Origin: Sediminibacterium magnilacihabitans
GTDB lineage: Bacteria > Bacteroidota > Bacteroidia > Chitinophagales > Chitinophagaceae
Direction: 5' to 3'
DNA: 64,000 nucleotides
NCBI GenBank assembly: GCA_002973575.1
Contig: PVEQ01000008.1
Location: forward strand, 1-64,000
In this document: positions 55,076 through 64,000 of the stretch, one piece after another
How positions within the stretch are numbered: position 1 is the stretch's first letter
Layout: every line of letters begins with the position of its first letter
Program-made: the position numbers and the translations under genes
The notes under the pieces: model-generated
The model's database searches: none
What the model saw: the letters and a program-made list of their open reading frames with translations, nothing else
Told to the model about the DNA's origin: nothing

Positions 55076-56986
55076 TTACTGGTTGGGTTGCCTGATGATC
55101 TTCGGGTTAGCGGCAATCACATCATCACCAATGCGCGAATAGTAATTACCCATGAGGAAGAGGTTGGCGCCGGTTACAGGTCCTGGCAATGTTTCTTTGA
55201 ATACCCATTTGCCATCATTGGGTCCACCCGGATCGTAATACCTGTAAGGCCAGAGTCCCCAGGGCTGTGTGCTTCTTTTGTTCGCTGTTCCGATATTGGC
55301 TTTCAGATCGGCAAGGCCGGTAGGCGTTCCATCCCATATCTGGTTAGCCAAACGCCAGCGTTTCATATCATACAATACATGTCCTTCGAAAGCCAGCTCT
55401 ACCCTGCGCTCATGTACAATACGGTCAAAGCTCATATCGGTAGGCAGCAACGGCGTAGTGAGGCCGGCCCTTGCCCTTACCAGGTTCATATAACCGGCAG
55501 CAAGATCGGTGCGGCCCAGTTCAAATGCCGCTTCAGCAGCATTGAGCAACACTTCTGCATAACGGTAACGCACAAATGCCACATCACTTCCCCTTCCCCT
55601 TCTTCCCGAACCTGTAGTAGGATCAAGCCATTTGCGGATATAAAAACCGGTTTGTGTTCTCAGTTCCAATCCGCTCACCGGACCATCCTTACCCACCACC
55701 TGTACAGGCGTTGTACTGCCAGGCAACGGTTTGAGATTAACGGCATCATTACTGCTGATGATGCTGCCATTGGCCAGTTGATAGCCCGCCCATATATCTA
55801 CCACACCGGTCTTAAATACAGTTCCCGGCAACAACACGGTTCCTGCTAAACGTGCATCACGGCCGGCAAAAATATCCTGTACATTGCTGTAGAATAGCTG
55901 GCTGCCTGTAGCATCGGTGGTAGGCAGCGGCGCATAAGTGTTATCTAATTTTTCGAACGACTCTACCAGGTTCAAAGAAGGGTTGAGTCGGCCTGCATCA
56001 TAACCTTCATCGGACAATGAGAAGGGTTGATCATTGGTAGTGAACGGATGCGTTTTACCGCTGTTCACTTTATAGTCTTCCAGGAAGATGGTTTCCTGGT
56101 TCACGCTGGTCTTATCGAGAAAAATGGCAGCGAAATTATCAGAAAGGTTGGGCAGTACTTTGTACAATTTATAATTACCAGCCTGGCCACTGATGATCTC
56201 TTGTGCAGCTGCCAGCGCCCTGGTATAATAATCATTCGCTTTGGAAGCTGCTATGCCCACTTCTCCACCGGAAAGCATTACCTGCGGCGTTTTGGCGCCA
56301 TACTTGGCAATAGAACCTGCATAAAGCGCGGCCCTCGCTTCCATAGCCAATGCAGCAGCTTTTGTTGCCCTTGATTTTTCAGAAGGATCGGAAGGCAGAC
56401 TGTTCTTAATGGCTTCTGCTTCGCTGATGACAAAATCATAAATATCCGATTCTTTGGCCCTGGGATATTGCAGATAAGTAGGATCGCCTTTCAGGTCATA
56501 TACCAGTGGCTGCAAAATCAGCGGTACGCCGCCTATTCTTTTAGCGAGTTCAAAATAAAAATTCGCTCTCAGGAAACGGCCTTCTGCCATGAACCGTGCT
56601 TTGTCAGACGGCGCCAATTTGGTAGAAGCGCTGTCGCGCTGGATGAACAGGTTGAGGTCGCGTATATACGCATAACTGCCTGACCAGTTCACGCCCCAGG
56701 AACCAAAATCCCAACCGGTACGTTGAACGATATAATAACTGCCGTTTTCGGAAGGGAAGCTTTCACTGAAATCTGTAAAGCTCGACCAGCCGTTTCTGAA
56801 ACTGGAGAAATCGAGTTGCCGGTTGTACAGGTCGCCCACAATAGAAAGCACGAGGGCGGGATCAGAAAAAGCCAGGTCTTGCGGTATGACCTGTGTAGGC
56901 GGTATGTTCAGGAAGTCATCGTCTTTTTTGCATCCTGCCATCGTGAGCAGGGATGCAGCCAATAAGATGGAAATAAGCTTTTTCAT
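55076..56986 (-). CDS. susD: SusD-like (RagB/SusD) nutrient-binding outer-membrane lipoprotein
   Basis: This 636-residue surface lipoprotein has signal MKKLISILLAASLLTMAGC and the mature start KKDDDFLNIPPTQVIPQD, typical for SusD. Conserved blocks include FLRANFYFELAKRIGGVPLI, YDFVISEAEAIKNSLP, and the C-terminal VAFVRYRYAEVLLNAAEAAFELGR and RIVHERRVELAFEGHVLYDMKRWRLA. SusD proteins bind the glycan and sit as a lid on the SusC barrel. The gene follows susC by 25 bp. Symbol used by analogy; glycan identity cannot be told. Confidence 0.95.
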   Translation of the reverse strand: MKKLISILLAASLLTMAGCKKDDDFLNIPPTQVIPQDLAFSDPALVLSIVGDLYNRQLDFSSFRNGWSSFTDFSESFPSENGSYYIVQRTGWDFGSWGVNWSGSYAYIRDLNLFIQRDSASTKLAPSDKARFMAEGRFLRANFYFELAKRIGGVPLILQPLVYDLKGDPTYLQYPRAKESDIYDFVISEAEAIKNSLPSDPSEKSRATKAAALAMEARAALYAGSIAKYGAKTPQVMLSGGEVGIAASKANDYYTRALAAAQEIISGQAGNYKLYKVLPNLSDNFAAIFLDKTSVNQETIFLEDYKVNSGKTHPFTTNDQPFSLSDEGYDAGRLNPSLNLVESFEKLDNTYAPLPTTDATGSQLFYSNVQDIFAGRDARLAGTVLLPGTVFKTGVVDIWAGYQLANGSIISSNDAVNLKPLPGSTTPVQVVGKDGPVSGLELRTQTGFYIRKWLDPTTGSGRRGRGSDVAFVRYRYAEVLLNAAEAAFELGRTDLAAGYMNLVRARAGLTTPLLPTDMSFDRIVHERRVELAFEGHVLYDMKRWRLANQIWDGTPTGLADLKANIGTANKRSTQPWGLWPYRYYDPGGPNDGKWVFKETLPGPVTGANLFLMGNYYSRIGDDVIAANPKIIRQPNQ

Positions 56987-57011
56987 TACAAATGTTTTAT
57001 GATCGAATTAG

Positions 57012-60000
57012 TTAAAAAGTAAGGTTCACTCCTACATTATATACCCTGCTCTGCGGGAACTGCAATCCATTGTCGTCGATCACTTCCGGATCGATACCAT
57101 ATTGTTTCAGGTTGTCGATGGAAAACAGGTTATAAACGTTTGCATAAAACCTTGCTCTTTGCAGTCCTGCTTTTTTCACGAGTGATGTTGGCATTGTATA
57201 ACCAAATTCCACTGTTCTGGCCCTGATCTGTGTTACGTTGTGCAACCAGAAGGTAGAGTTGGCGTTGTAATCGCTGTGGCCCGTGCCGGGGTTCAGTCTT
57301 GTGGGCGGATATTTTCCGGGTATCCACGAACTGGTAGGATCCAGCGAATTCGAATGATGCCACCTGTCTGTGAAAATGGTATTCAGGTTGCCATTGTTCT
57401 GGAATGCCCAGCGCATTTCCCAGTTCTGGTACCAGGTGTAACCAGAAGCGCCGGAAAAATCGGCATGGAAATCAAAATGATTATAGGCCAATGCAAAGTT
57501 GAATCCGAAATTGATATTGGGCTGTGTTCCATAACCATAACTAATGGGGCGCATATCGTACTGGTCTATCTTACCATCGCCATTCCAGTCTTTGTATATG
57601 AGGTCACCGGGCAATAAGGTTTTGTTGCCCTTTCCATCGATGTTCACAGGATAATGATTGATCTGGTCCTGTGAAGTGAACTGTCCTACAACCGTATATC
57701 CCCAGCCGATATTGGTGAAACGCCCTTCGGAAGAATTCCGGTATTGATCCCATGAGTTGAGGAAGAGCGGGTTATAAGACTGCAGGAATTCAGAGCGCGT
57801 ATAAGAAATATTACCACCCACACTAATGTTCACCGCATTGATCTTTCCTGTATAAGCGATCGACAATTCTTCACCATACTGCGCATCGCTGTTCAGGTTA
57901 GCCAAAGGCAAACTGTATCCCAGTTCCTGCGGAACGATCACATCGTTCTTGCTCGCAGGCAGGCCCGTGCGTTTGCGATAGAAATAATCGATACTACCGG
58001 TGAGTTTTCCTTTCAGCAATACGAAGTCAAGACCCAGATCGGTAATGCGGCTTTTCAACCAGGTAATATTGGTAGTGGGTATGCCTTTGTCTCTCGATAC
58101 AGTGAGGGCGTTACCATCGATGATAGCGGTTCCCTGGTTGTAATTGTATCCCGGCAGGTAAGCATAAGGTGCTACGATGGGAGAACCATTGGGATTATCA
58201 TCACCCAATATGCCATAAGAAGCCCTCAGCTTGAGGTCGGAAAGAATGTTCTTGTTGTTGTGCAAGAGGTTCCTGAAGAAAGGCTCTTCTGTAATACGCC
58301 ATCCAACAGAACCTCCGGGGAAATAACCCACGCGGTAGCCGGGAGCGAAAAGATAAGAAGCATCACGTCTGCCCGACAATTCCAGGTAATAACGGTTGGC
58401 GTAGTTATAGTTCAATCGCACGATATAACCAACGCGCGCTTGTTTGTCGTCACTGTCCTGGTAAGTATCGGCAGTGGGGAAATAAATCAATGGCAGGTTA
58501 TTGGATACCGGTGAAGCGTGTATCCAGTTGCGCGTGCGTTGTGATTTCAGTCGCTCTGCAACCATGGTAGCGCCAATGGTATGATCTCCAAAAGTGTTGT
58601 TATAGCTGATCTGTCCCTGCATGGTGGTATTGATCTGTTTGATCTGTTCCCTTTCGCGCCATGGGTTGGTGCTGCCACCGGTAACATTATAACTTGAGTC
58701 GGTGGGATTGAATGTATACGCGTTGTAGGTAAACTCGTGGTTATTGAGCAAATAATCGGCTATATAATAAGAATACAAGCCCCTGAGAGTTAATCCTTTC
58801 ACACCGGGCACTTCATAATCTGCATGAAAATTCGCCTGCAATACGCGCCAGTCGCTACGGAACTTGCCCGACAAGCGCTCATTCAAAAATGCATAGTTGG
58901 TTTCTGTATGGCCGATATTATTCAGGTAAGCGGGATTGTCATTGGCATAAGGTCTTTCCAGCGGCGTGTTGCGAAGCACTGCAAATCGTGCCAGCCAATA
59001 GTCATCCAGACCAGGCACGCCGGGGTTCTCCCTGCTCTCGATCCTTCCGTTCACATCCATTCCTACTTTAAATCCACTGGCCAGTTTTGCCGTGATATTG
59101 GATTGGATATTGGTACGCATGAACTGGTATTCTTTACCCAGTACGGAATTCTGGTAAAAGTTCGTTGCGGAAACATAATAATTTACTTTATCAGATCCTC
59201 CGTTGATATTGACATTGATTGAATTCTGCGGAGCGAAATCATTGCTCATGATAAATTTCCGCCAGTCGAAGCTGCGGTATTGCAGCCCGGCGCTTGCACC
59301 CTGTTTGTATTTATCCAGTTCGGCCTGGGTAATATTGGTGCTGCCAAAACTATTCACCTGTGCTTCTGCGAGGTAAGACATGTAGTCATACGAATTGTTC
59401 AGCACTTTGGGAAAGCGGAACCATTGTTGCCAGCCTGAGTAAGCATCTATGTTCACATTGTTCTTGCCAGTGGCGCCTCGCTTGGTGGTAACTACTACTA
59501 CACCATTTGCCGCACGCACACCATAGATCGCAGCAGAAGCATCTTTTAATATGGAGATGCTTTCGATATCATTGGGGGCCAGGTTATTGAACTGGCCTTC
59601 ATCCTGTTGAATACCATCAATTACATATAATGGGGTACCCATGTTTCGTATCTGGATATTTGCAGATGAGCCGGGCCGTCCATCCGGCATTCTGAAAGTA
59701 ACACCAGGTAATTTACCGGCGAGTGTGGTACTCACTGTAGCACCACCATGCACACGGTCGATATCCTTGGTGGTGATGGTGGCAATAGAACCGGTGGTGG
59801 CCGATCTTTTTTGTGTACCATAACCTACCACTACCACATCGCTCAGGCCTGATATATCCGTTACCATCGTAACATCATACACCGCACTGCTACCCAACAT
59901 TCGTGTAACGGGTTTCATGCCTACATAAGAAAATACCAACTTCTTGTCTTTGTCGGTTACCCTGATCTGGTAAACACCCAATGCATTGGTAACTGCCGAC

Positions 60001-60212
60001 CGCTTAGACATGTCGGTAGCAACCGTAACGCCTTGCAGTGGTTTGTTTCCGGCGGAGTCTACTACCCTTCCGGTTAGCAACGTTTGCGATTGAGCCGTAA
60101 AAAAGCAGCCCAGCAGGAACAGCAACAATAGCTGTTTTTTTCCGTGCACTGTACCACGGCGTGGCGGCCATCCGCGGCCTGCAAAAGAAGATTCGAGAGG
60201 CCAATTTTTCAT
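57012..60212 (-). CDS. susC: SusC/RagA-family TonB-linked outer-membrane transporter
   Basis: This 1066-residue transporter for oligosaccharides has an N-terminal extension and signal segment (KKQLLLLFLLGCFFTAQSQ), a carboxypeptidase-regulatory-like domain (about 45-120, TGRVVDSAGNKPLQGVTV), a TonB-box-like LSDVVVVGYGTQKR, a plug domain (NIQIRNMGTPLYVIDGIQ, SISILKDASAAIYGVRAANGVVVVTTK) and the barrel ending VYNVGVNLTF. It pairs with the SusD gene 25 bp downstream. The 25-residue start before the signal is longer than usual; no better ATG was seen. The DUF1680 gene upstream ends 46 bp before it. Confidence 0.95.
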   Translation of the reverse strand: MKNWPLESSFAGRGWPPRRGTVHGKKQLLLLFLLGCFFTAQSQTLLTGRVVDSAGNKPLQGVTVATDMSKRSAVTNALGVYQIRVTDKDKKLVFSYVGMKPVTRMLGSSAVYDVTMVTDISGLSDVVVVGYGTQKRSATTGSIATITTKDIDRVHGGATVSTTLAGKLPGVTFRMPDGRPGSSANIQIRNMGTPLYVIDGIQQDEGQFNNLAPNDIESISILKDASAAIYGVRAANGVVVVTTKRGATGKNNVNIDAYSGWQQWFRFPKVLNNSYDYMSYLAEAQVNSFGSTNITQAELDKYKQGASAGLQYRSFDWRKFIMSNDFAPQNSINVNINGGSDKVNYYVSATNFYQNSVLGKEYQFMRTNIQSNITAKLASGFKVGMDVNGRIESRENPGVPGLDDYWLARFAVLRNTPLERPYANDNPAYLNNIGHTETNYAFLNERLSGKFRSDWRVLQANFHADYEVPGVKGLTLRGLYSYYIADYLLNNHEFTYNAYTFNPTDSSYNVTGGSTNPWREREQIKQINTTMQGQISYNNTFGDHTIGATMVAERLKSQRTRNWIHASPVSNNLPLIYFPTADTYQDSDDKQARVGYIVRLNYNYANRYYLELSGRRDASYLFAPGYRVGYFPGGSVGWRITEEPFFRNLLHNNKNILSDLKLRASYGILGDDNPNGSPIVAPYAYLPGYNYNQGTAIIDGNALTVSRDKGIPTTNITWLKSRITDLGLDFVLLKGKLTGSIDYFYRKRTGLPASKNDVIVPQELGYSLPLANLNSDAQYGEELSIAYTGKINAVNISVGGNISYTRSEFLQSYNPLFLNSWDQYRNSSEGRFTNIGWGYTVVGQFTSQDQINHYPVNIDGKGNKTLLPGDLIYKDWNGDGKIDQYDMRPISYGYGTQPNINFGFNFALAYNHFDFHADFSGASGYTWYQNWEMRWAFQNNGNLNTIFTDRWHHSNSLDPTSSWIPGKYPPTRLNPGTGHSDYNANSTFWLHNVTQIRARTVEFGYTMPTSLVKKAGLQRARFYANVYNLFSIDNLKQYGIDPEVIDDNGLQFPQSRVYNVGVNLTF

Positions 60213-60258
60213 AATGCAAGTTTAATTTTTAGATATAGGTTTTCGGTTGATGGGTTTG

Positions 60259-62340
60259 CTACTCTGTTGTGCCTTTGGCTACCGGAAATGCGGAAATTCG
60301 CAACCGCGCAGCGCCCATAGGCACCAGTGTAATTTGTTCTTTTGCACTGTGCACTATTACCGGGCTCGCCGGAAGCGTGTCGCACAAACCATATTTATCT
60401 ATTCCCCAGCCAGGGATCTTTCTTCCGCAAGTCTGTATTTCAATCGGCACCGTTTCCTGGCTGAATGGAAAATCGTTTCGTGGCCACGGTTTATGTTTAA
60501 CAGTGAACAAAGTATTGGGATTACCCTCTCCCAGGCAGAGGCCATAGTTCCAACTGCCTGCGGGAAATATTTCGTAAGAAGGCCATTGTTTGCTATCGGC
60601 ATGCTGCTGCCACCGCGAATCAGCAATAGCTGATACACGGCTGTCGCGTTGCTTGTACCGTTCGGGAATTTTCAGTGAAAATGTAAGCGGACCGTAATTG
60701 ATGCTCACACTATTCTTATTGGCTGTCCAGGTATGGATAGCTAATTTCCTGGGAAGCACAATCGTTACACGGTCTCCTTTCTGCCAGTTCTTTTCAATCC
60801 GCGTGAATGTCGACGGCAACGATTCATGCGATTGCAATTTTCCATTGATGAATACCTGCGCGCCATTACACCAGGCAGGAATGCGCAAATACAAAGGAAA
60901 ATGCGCAGGTGCAGTAGGATGCACCTGCAGTTGGATGGTGTCTTCGAAAGGATATTTCGTCTGCTCTGTGATTGTTACCTTGTTATTGTTTCCTACCCTT
61001 GCCGTAACACTGGCGCTGTTGTACAGGATAGCAGCAAGACCATTATCAGGCGTAGCCATCCATAAATGCTCGGCATAATAAGGCCAGCCCTGTGTATGGT
61101 TGTGCTGGCAGCAACGGCTGCTGAAGGGGTTCATCATCAGGAAGGGGCCTTCGTTCTGTATACCCGGACTATGATTTTTCATATCACTCATTACCATATT
61201 CGGCGCTGTGAGGTAACGGAGACTTTTGAAATCGGGCATCACTGCCGCCGGGTAAGTGTTGAAGGCCACATCTTCGCAATGATCTGCCCAGAAAGGATCT
61301 CCGGTGATACCGGTGAGCATTTCATCACTAGCCATCTGCTCTACCATACCACAGGTTTCCACTGCCTGGCGAGGGTCAGTATACCCGGGGCGGGCGTTTT
61401 CGTCCGCACCAAACATACCCCCGGGTACCTGACCATATAATGTCCTCACCAGGTTAAAATCGTTATAGGTGGCTTTGAGCAAACTGCTGTCGCCTTTTTG
61501 CATAAAATAAGTGGCGGGCTCGCGAAAGCCCTGCGCAATGTTTACGTTGTGCCAGTTGGGAAGTTTATGCCGGGCAGTCCAGTTATCGGTGCGTGCGTGT
61601 ATGCGGTTGGCCAGGTTGAGCAACCACTGTTCGCCGGTACGGTTGTACAGCCAATAGATACTGTATAGATTATCGCCACCGCGACTCTTTTCCCAATAAC
61701 GCGTGAGCATTTGGTCATCGGGGATAGACGCTTCCCATTGGAAATATTTTTTCATGAAAGGAATAACGCGCTGATCGCCGGAATATTCATAGTAAGATTG
61801 TAAGCACCAAAGCATGATCATATTGGGCCAGCTATCGGGCGCTGCCTGCTTACCGTTCTGCTTTCTATCATCATATCCTGGTCCGAAAAAACCATCGGCG
61901 CGTTGGCTTTGCATGGCTTTGTTGAGCCACGACCTGGTCTCACGGATCATAGCTGTATCGCTCAGCAGGTATGCCAGATCGCCATAGCCTTTTAACCAGT
62001 AAGGCACTTCTTCCCAGCCATGGTCTCCCTGTCCTGTTCCGCTGAACCAGGCATTATTGTTTTTATCCAGCCAGGCGCTGATCTGGCCGAGCTTCCCTGT
62101 TAAACCATTGCGTTGCAGTTCAAGGTATTTCCTGATCCATCCGGCAGGCTTGATGCTGCCGATTGGCAGTTTGATGAAATGCAGCGGCTGCAAGGGCGCG
62201 CGGTTAGCTGTATAATATTTATTAGTGGCAACAACGGGAGTGGTTTTAACGCTGCTGATGCGTATGTCACCATCATTGGAGGATATGAATGAAGTAGTTA
62301 TCGCAAATAGAACAGCAGAAGCAGCATAGTTCAACTTCAT
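60259..62340 (-). CDS. beta-L-arabinofuranosidase-type (DUF1680) enzyme, first gene of polysaccharide operon
   Basis: This 693-residue exported protein has a DUF1680/GH127-type (alpha/alpha)6 barrel: GSIKPAGWIRKYLELQRNGL near the N-terminus and WEEVPYWLKGYGDLAY. The zinc ligands match the family: Glu328-T-Cys330 and Cys410-Cys411 in SSRCCQHN. It is only distantly similar to the DUF1680 enzyme at 39674, so the two likely differ in specificity. I begin it at 62340 (MKLNYAASAVLF) since this is a signal peptide; the frame is open to 62382. It is the first gene of the operon running down to 46551, and is divergent from the propeller sensor gene. Confidence 0.88.
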   Translation of the reverse strand: MKLNYAASAVLFAITTSFISSNDGDIRISSVKTTPVVATNKYYTANRAPLQPLHFIKLPIGSIKPAGWIRKYLELQRNGLTGKLGQISAWLDKNNNAWFSGTGQGDHGWEEVPYWLKGYGDLAYLLSDTAMIRETRSWLNKAMQSQRADGFFGPGYDDRKQNGKQAAPDSWPNMIMLWCLQSYYEYSGDQRVIPFMKKYFQWEASIPDDQMLTRYWEKSRGGDNLYSIYWLYNRTGEQWLLNLANRIHARTDNWTARHKLPNWHNVNIAQGFREPATYFMQKGDSSLLKATYNDFNLVRTLYGQVPGGMFGADENARPGYTDPRQAVETCGMVEQMASDEMLTGITGDPFWADHCEDVAFNTYPAAVMPDFKSLRYLTAPNMVMSDMKNHSPGIQNEGPFLMMNPFSSRCCQHNHTQGWPYYAEHLWMATPDNGLAAILYNSASVTARVGNNNKVTITEQTKYPFEDTIQLQVHPTAPAHFPLYLRIPAWCNGAQVFINGKLQSHESLPSTFTRIEKNWQKGDRVTIVLPRKLAIHTWTANKNSVSINYGPLTFSLKIPERYKQRDSRVSAIADSRWQQHADSKQWPSYEIFPAGSWNYGLCLGEGNPNTLFTVKHKPWPRNDFPFSQETVPIEIQTCGRKIPGWGIDKYGLCDTLPASPVIVHSAKEQITLVPMGAARLRISAFPVAKGTTE

Positions 62341-62364
62341 GGCAAAGCATCTTGTTAGGTTGTG

Positions 62365-62383
62365 AAGAAAACAAGAAAACAAG
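62365..62383. repeat. short tandem repeat AAGAAAAC x2
   Basis: AAGAAAAC occurs twice in tandem (62365-62380) followed by AAG, in the leader region of the polysaccharide operon 25-43 bp upstream of its first ATG. No function can be assigned. Confidence 0.5.
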
Positions 62384-62421
62384 ATTTTGAAAATTCCCTC
62401 CGTATCATAAACTATTCATTT

Positions 62422-62449
62422 TGTTACAACTTTTTTTGATGTTGTAACA
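62422..62449. promoter_or_regulatory. perfect dyad between sensor gene and polysaccharide operon
   Basis: TGTTACAAC (62422-62430), ten bases, then GTTGTAACA (62441-62449) form a perfect 9-bp inverted repeat with arms 19 bp apart, about two helix turns. It is 19 bp before the sensor start (62469) and 81 bp upstream of the operon's first gene. A near -7 match TCATTTTG (62416-62423) overlaps its left edge. It is a strong operator candidate for the sensor-regulator. The dyad is seen; the binding protein is inferred. Confidence 0.65.
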
Positions 62450-62468
62450 GAGAGATAAAATTCACCGC

Positions 62469-64000
62469 ATGCCATGCAAAAACGATATATTGCAAGTACT
62501 CATGCGTTGCTGTATTGCCTTTTGTATTATGTTGATTGCCCTGGTTTCGTTGCCAGGCATAACACCTGCACAGCCATATTATTTCAGGCACTACCAGGTA
62601 GAAGATGGCTTATCGAACAATACTGTTCTTTGTGGCAGGCAAGACAAAACAGGCTTTCTGTGGTTCGGAACAAAAGACGGGTTGAACCGTTTCGACGGCT
62701 ACCGGTTCCGGAGATTCAACCCGCAAAATCCCGTTTCCCAACATCCCATCACTTATAACCCTATCACAGGCTTGTTCGTAGACCAGGACGGAAGCATGTA
62801 TGTTGGAGCTGATGGAGGTCTCTATCTCTATCACGCCGATGAAGAGCGTCTTTCTGTTTTAATTGATTCAATTCGTTTTGTACACAATATCCTGGCTGAT
62901 ACCCGTCATAACTTATGGTTCATTGCCGACGGCGCCATTTGCCATTTCAATACCGTTACAAAAAAAATGCAGCGGCTTCCGCATCCCAACCACGCTTATA
63001 TAACTTCATTAGACCTCGACGCAGAAGGCAACTTATGGTGTGCTACAGCAACGGGGTTTGTTGAAAAATACAATGAGAGCACAGGTAGTTTTATTGCCTA
63101 CAATGTATTTAGTCATTCCAAACCCGTTGCTACAGGCTTGCTTCAGAAAATACTGATCGGGGGTAATAAAATGTATATCGGCAGTTATGAACAGGGAATC
63201 AAAGAGTTCGACCTGCCATCAAAAACATATAAAGACCTTCTTATTTATAATGAGGATAAAACAAATGTTATTGTACGGGATATCCTGCAGGTATCCATGA
63301 ATGAGTATTGGTTTGCAACTGAATCGGGCATCTTTATCTGGAAAACAAATACCCAGACTTTTACACACCTGAAAAAAAGATTCCTGGATCCTTACTCACT
63401 TTCCGACAATGCTTTATATGCATTGTGCAAGGATCGTGAAGGGGGTGTATGGGCTGGCAGTTATTTTGGCGGCGTAAATTATTGGTCTGCCGCCAATACT
63501 TTTTTTCAGAAATTCTTCCCCGATAATACATTCACCAGCATCAGCGGCAGGGCCGTGCGGGAAATCTGCGAAGACAAGAACGGTAATATCTGGATTGGTA
63601 CAGAAGATGCAGGTATCAGCAAGATCAACCCGCAAACCGGCGCTATACGACAGTTTGAGCCCGATGGCACAAAGAATACCATCTCCTACAGAAATATACA
63701 CGGGCTTTTTATAGATGATAGTCTTTTGTGGATCGGCACATTTGAACATGGGATCGATGTGATGGATATCCGTACAGAGAAGGTGATCAAACATTTTTCG
63801 GCAGGCCCCAAAGCAACCGACATCAAAAGCAATTTTATTTATTGTTTCCTCAGGCATTCCCGAAATGACCTGTACATGGGTACCACCAACGGGGTATATT
63901 TATTTAGCCCCCGGTCGGAAACATTTCAAAGGCCGCCGGAATTGGCGGGTGCACATAATGTCAGGTCAGTTATTGAAGACCACAATGGCGTTATATGGGC
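62469..64000 (+). CDS. hybrid two-component-type sensor, N-terminal propeller part (cut by window edge)
   Basis: This reading frame is open from the ATG at 62469 to the window end (510 complete codons). After a hydrophobic signal segment (an alternative start is 62502, MRCCIAFCIMLIAL), it reads PYYFRHYQVEDGLSNNTV, then successive two-component-regulator propeller repeats (GFLWFGTKDGLNRFDGYRF, GNLWCATATGF, GGVWAGSYFGG, GNIWIGTEDAGISKIN, NDLYMGTTNGVYLF). These repeats form the periplasmic sensor of hybrid two-component systems that control SusC/SusD operons in Bacteroidota. The expected YYY domain, kinase, receiver and AraC parts would lie beyond 64000, so the hybrid type is inferred. It is divergent from the operon it probably regulates. 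Confidence 0.88.
   Translation, partial: MPCKNDILQVLMRCCIAFCIMLIALVSLPGITPAQPYYFRHYQVEDGLSNNTVLCGRQDKTGFLWFGTKDGLNRFDGYRFRRFNPQNPVSQHPITYNPITGLFVDQDGSMYVGADGGLYLYHADEERLSVLIDSIRFVHNILADTRHNLWFIADGAICHFNTVTKKMQRLPHPNHAYITSLDLDAEGNLWCATATGFVEKYNESTGSFIAYNVFSHSKPVATGLLQKILIGGNKMYIGSYEQGIKEFDLPSKTYKDLLIYNEDKTNVIVRDILQVSMNEYWFATESGIFIWKTNTQTFTHLKKRFLDPYSLSDNALYALCKDREGGVWAGSYFGGVNYWSAANTFFQKFFPDNTFTSISGRAVREICEDKNGNIWIGTEDAGISKINPQTGAIRQFEPDGTKNTISYRNIHGLFIDDSLLWIGTFEHGIDVMDIRTEKVIKHFSAGPKATDIKSNFIYCFLRHSRNDLYMGTTNGVYLFSPRSETFQRPPELAGAHNVRSVIEDHNGVIW

Overview
This window is chromosomal DNA of a Bacteroidota bacterium, most likely from the Chitinophagaceae (the phylum is well supported, the family is an inference). 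The evidence is a SusC/SusD pair with a hybrid-two-component-type regulator, a type IX secretion cargo with a gliding-motility C-terminal domain paired with a PorP/SprF protein, a TonB receptor with a DUF4249 lipoprotein, several TAnnTTTG-type -7 promoter elements, and gene starts mostly without Shine-Dalgarno sequences. No rRNA, tRNA, CRISPR array, transposase or phage gene was seen.

Left part (1-23 kb), mostly housekeeping and envelope functions: serA (minus); a serine hydrolase of the beta-lactamase/PBP fold; a K+-dependent membrane pyrophosphatase (hppA); a BlaI/BlaR1-type repressor and metalloprotease-sensor pair with two tandem palindromes just before blaI; a PorP/SprF protein with a 1479-residue PKD-rich secreted protein; a WbqC-family protein; then a plus-strand run with a LEA2-type lipoprotein, pruA (P5C dehydrogenase), pdhA (pyruvate dehydrogenase E1 alpha), a TPR membrane protein, ribH, a CCG-type Fe-S protein, an EVE-domain protein, and a TonB receptor with its DUF4249 lipoprotein.

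Middle part (23-34 kb): a minus-strand L-rhamnose operon in transcription order rhaT (symporter), a fused rhamnulose-1-phosphate aldolase/lactaldehyde dehydrogenase, rhaI, an FGGY kinase and a secreted GH2 glycosidase. Together they cover rhamnose import, isomerisation, phosphorylation, cleavage and lactaldehyde oxidation. A FecA-like TonB receptor and a small rhodanese protein run divergently.

Right part (34-64 kb), glycan degradation: GH29, GH3, GH127-type, GH76 and glutaminase-family (DUF4965) enzymes, interrupted by a two-gene MerTP/GDCCVxC metal module, and a stand-alone receiver-AraC regulator. From 62.3 kb back to 46.6 kb runs one long minus-strand polysaccharide utilization operon: beta-L-arabinofuranosidase-type enzyme, SusC, SusD, DUF3823 lipoprotein, GH2, GH43, a 1188-residue FG-GAP/ASPIC-UnbV protein and a vanadium-haloperoxidase-fold enzyme. 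A beta-propeller sensor (hybrid two-component type) starts divergently at 62469 and runs off the right edge. The space between it and the operon holds a perfect dyad (TGTTACAAC-N10-GTTGTAACA), and a near-identical half-site recurs before the stand-alone receiver-AraC gene.

The enzyme set (two DUF1680/GH127-type enzymes with all zinc ligands, GH43, two GH2, GH29, GH3) plus rhamnose catabolism points to arabinose-, galactose-, fucose- and rhamnose-bearing plant glycans such as pectic side chains or arabinogalactan. The exact substrate cannot be fixed from sequence. The least explained part is the tail of that operon, where a haloperoxidase-like enzyme is translationally coupled to a giant calcium-motif repeat protein.
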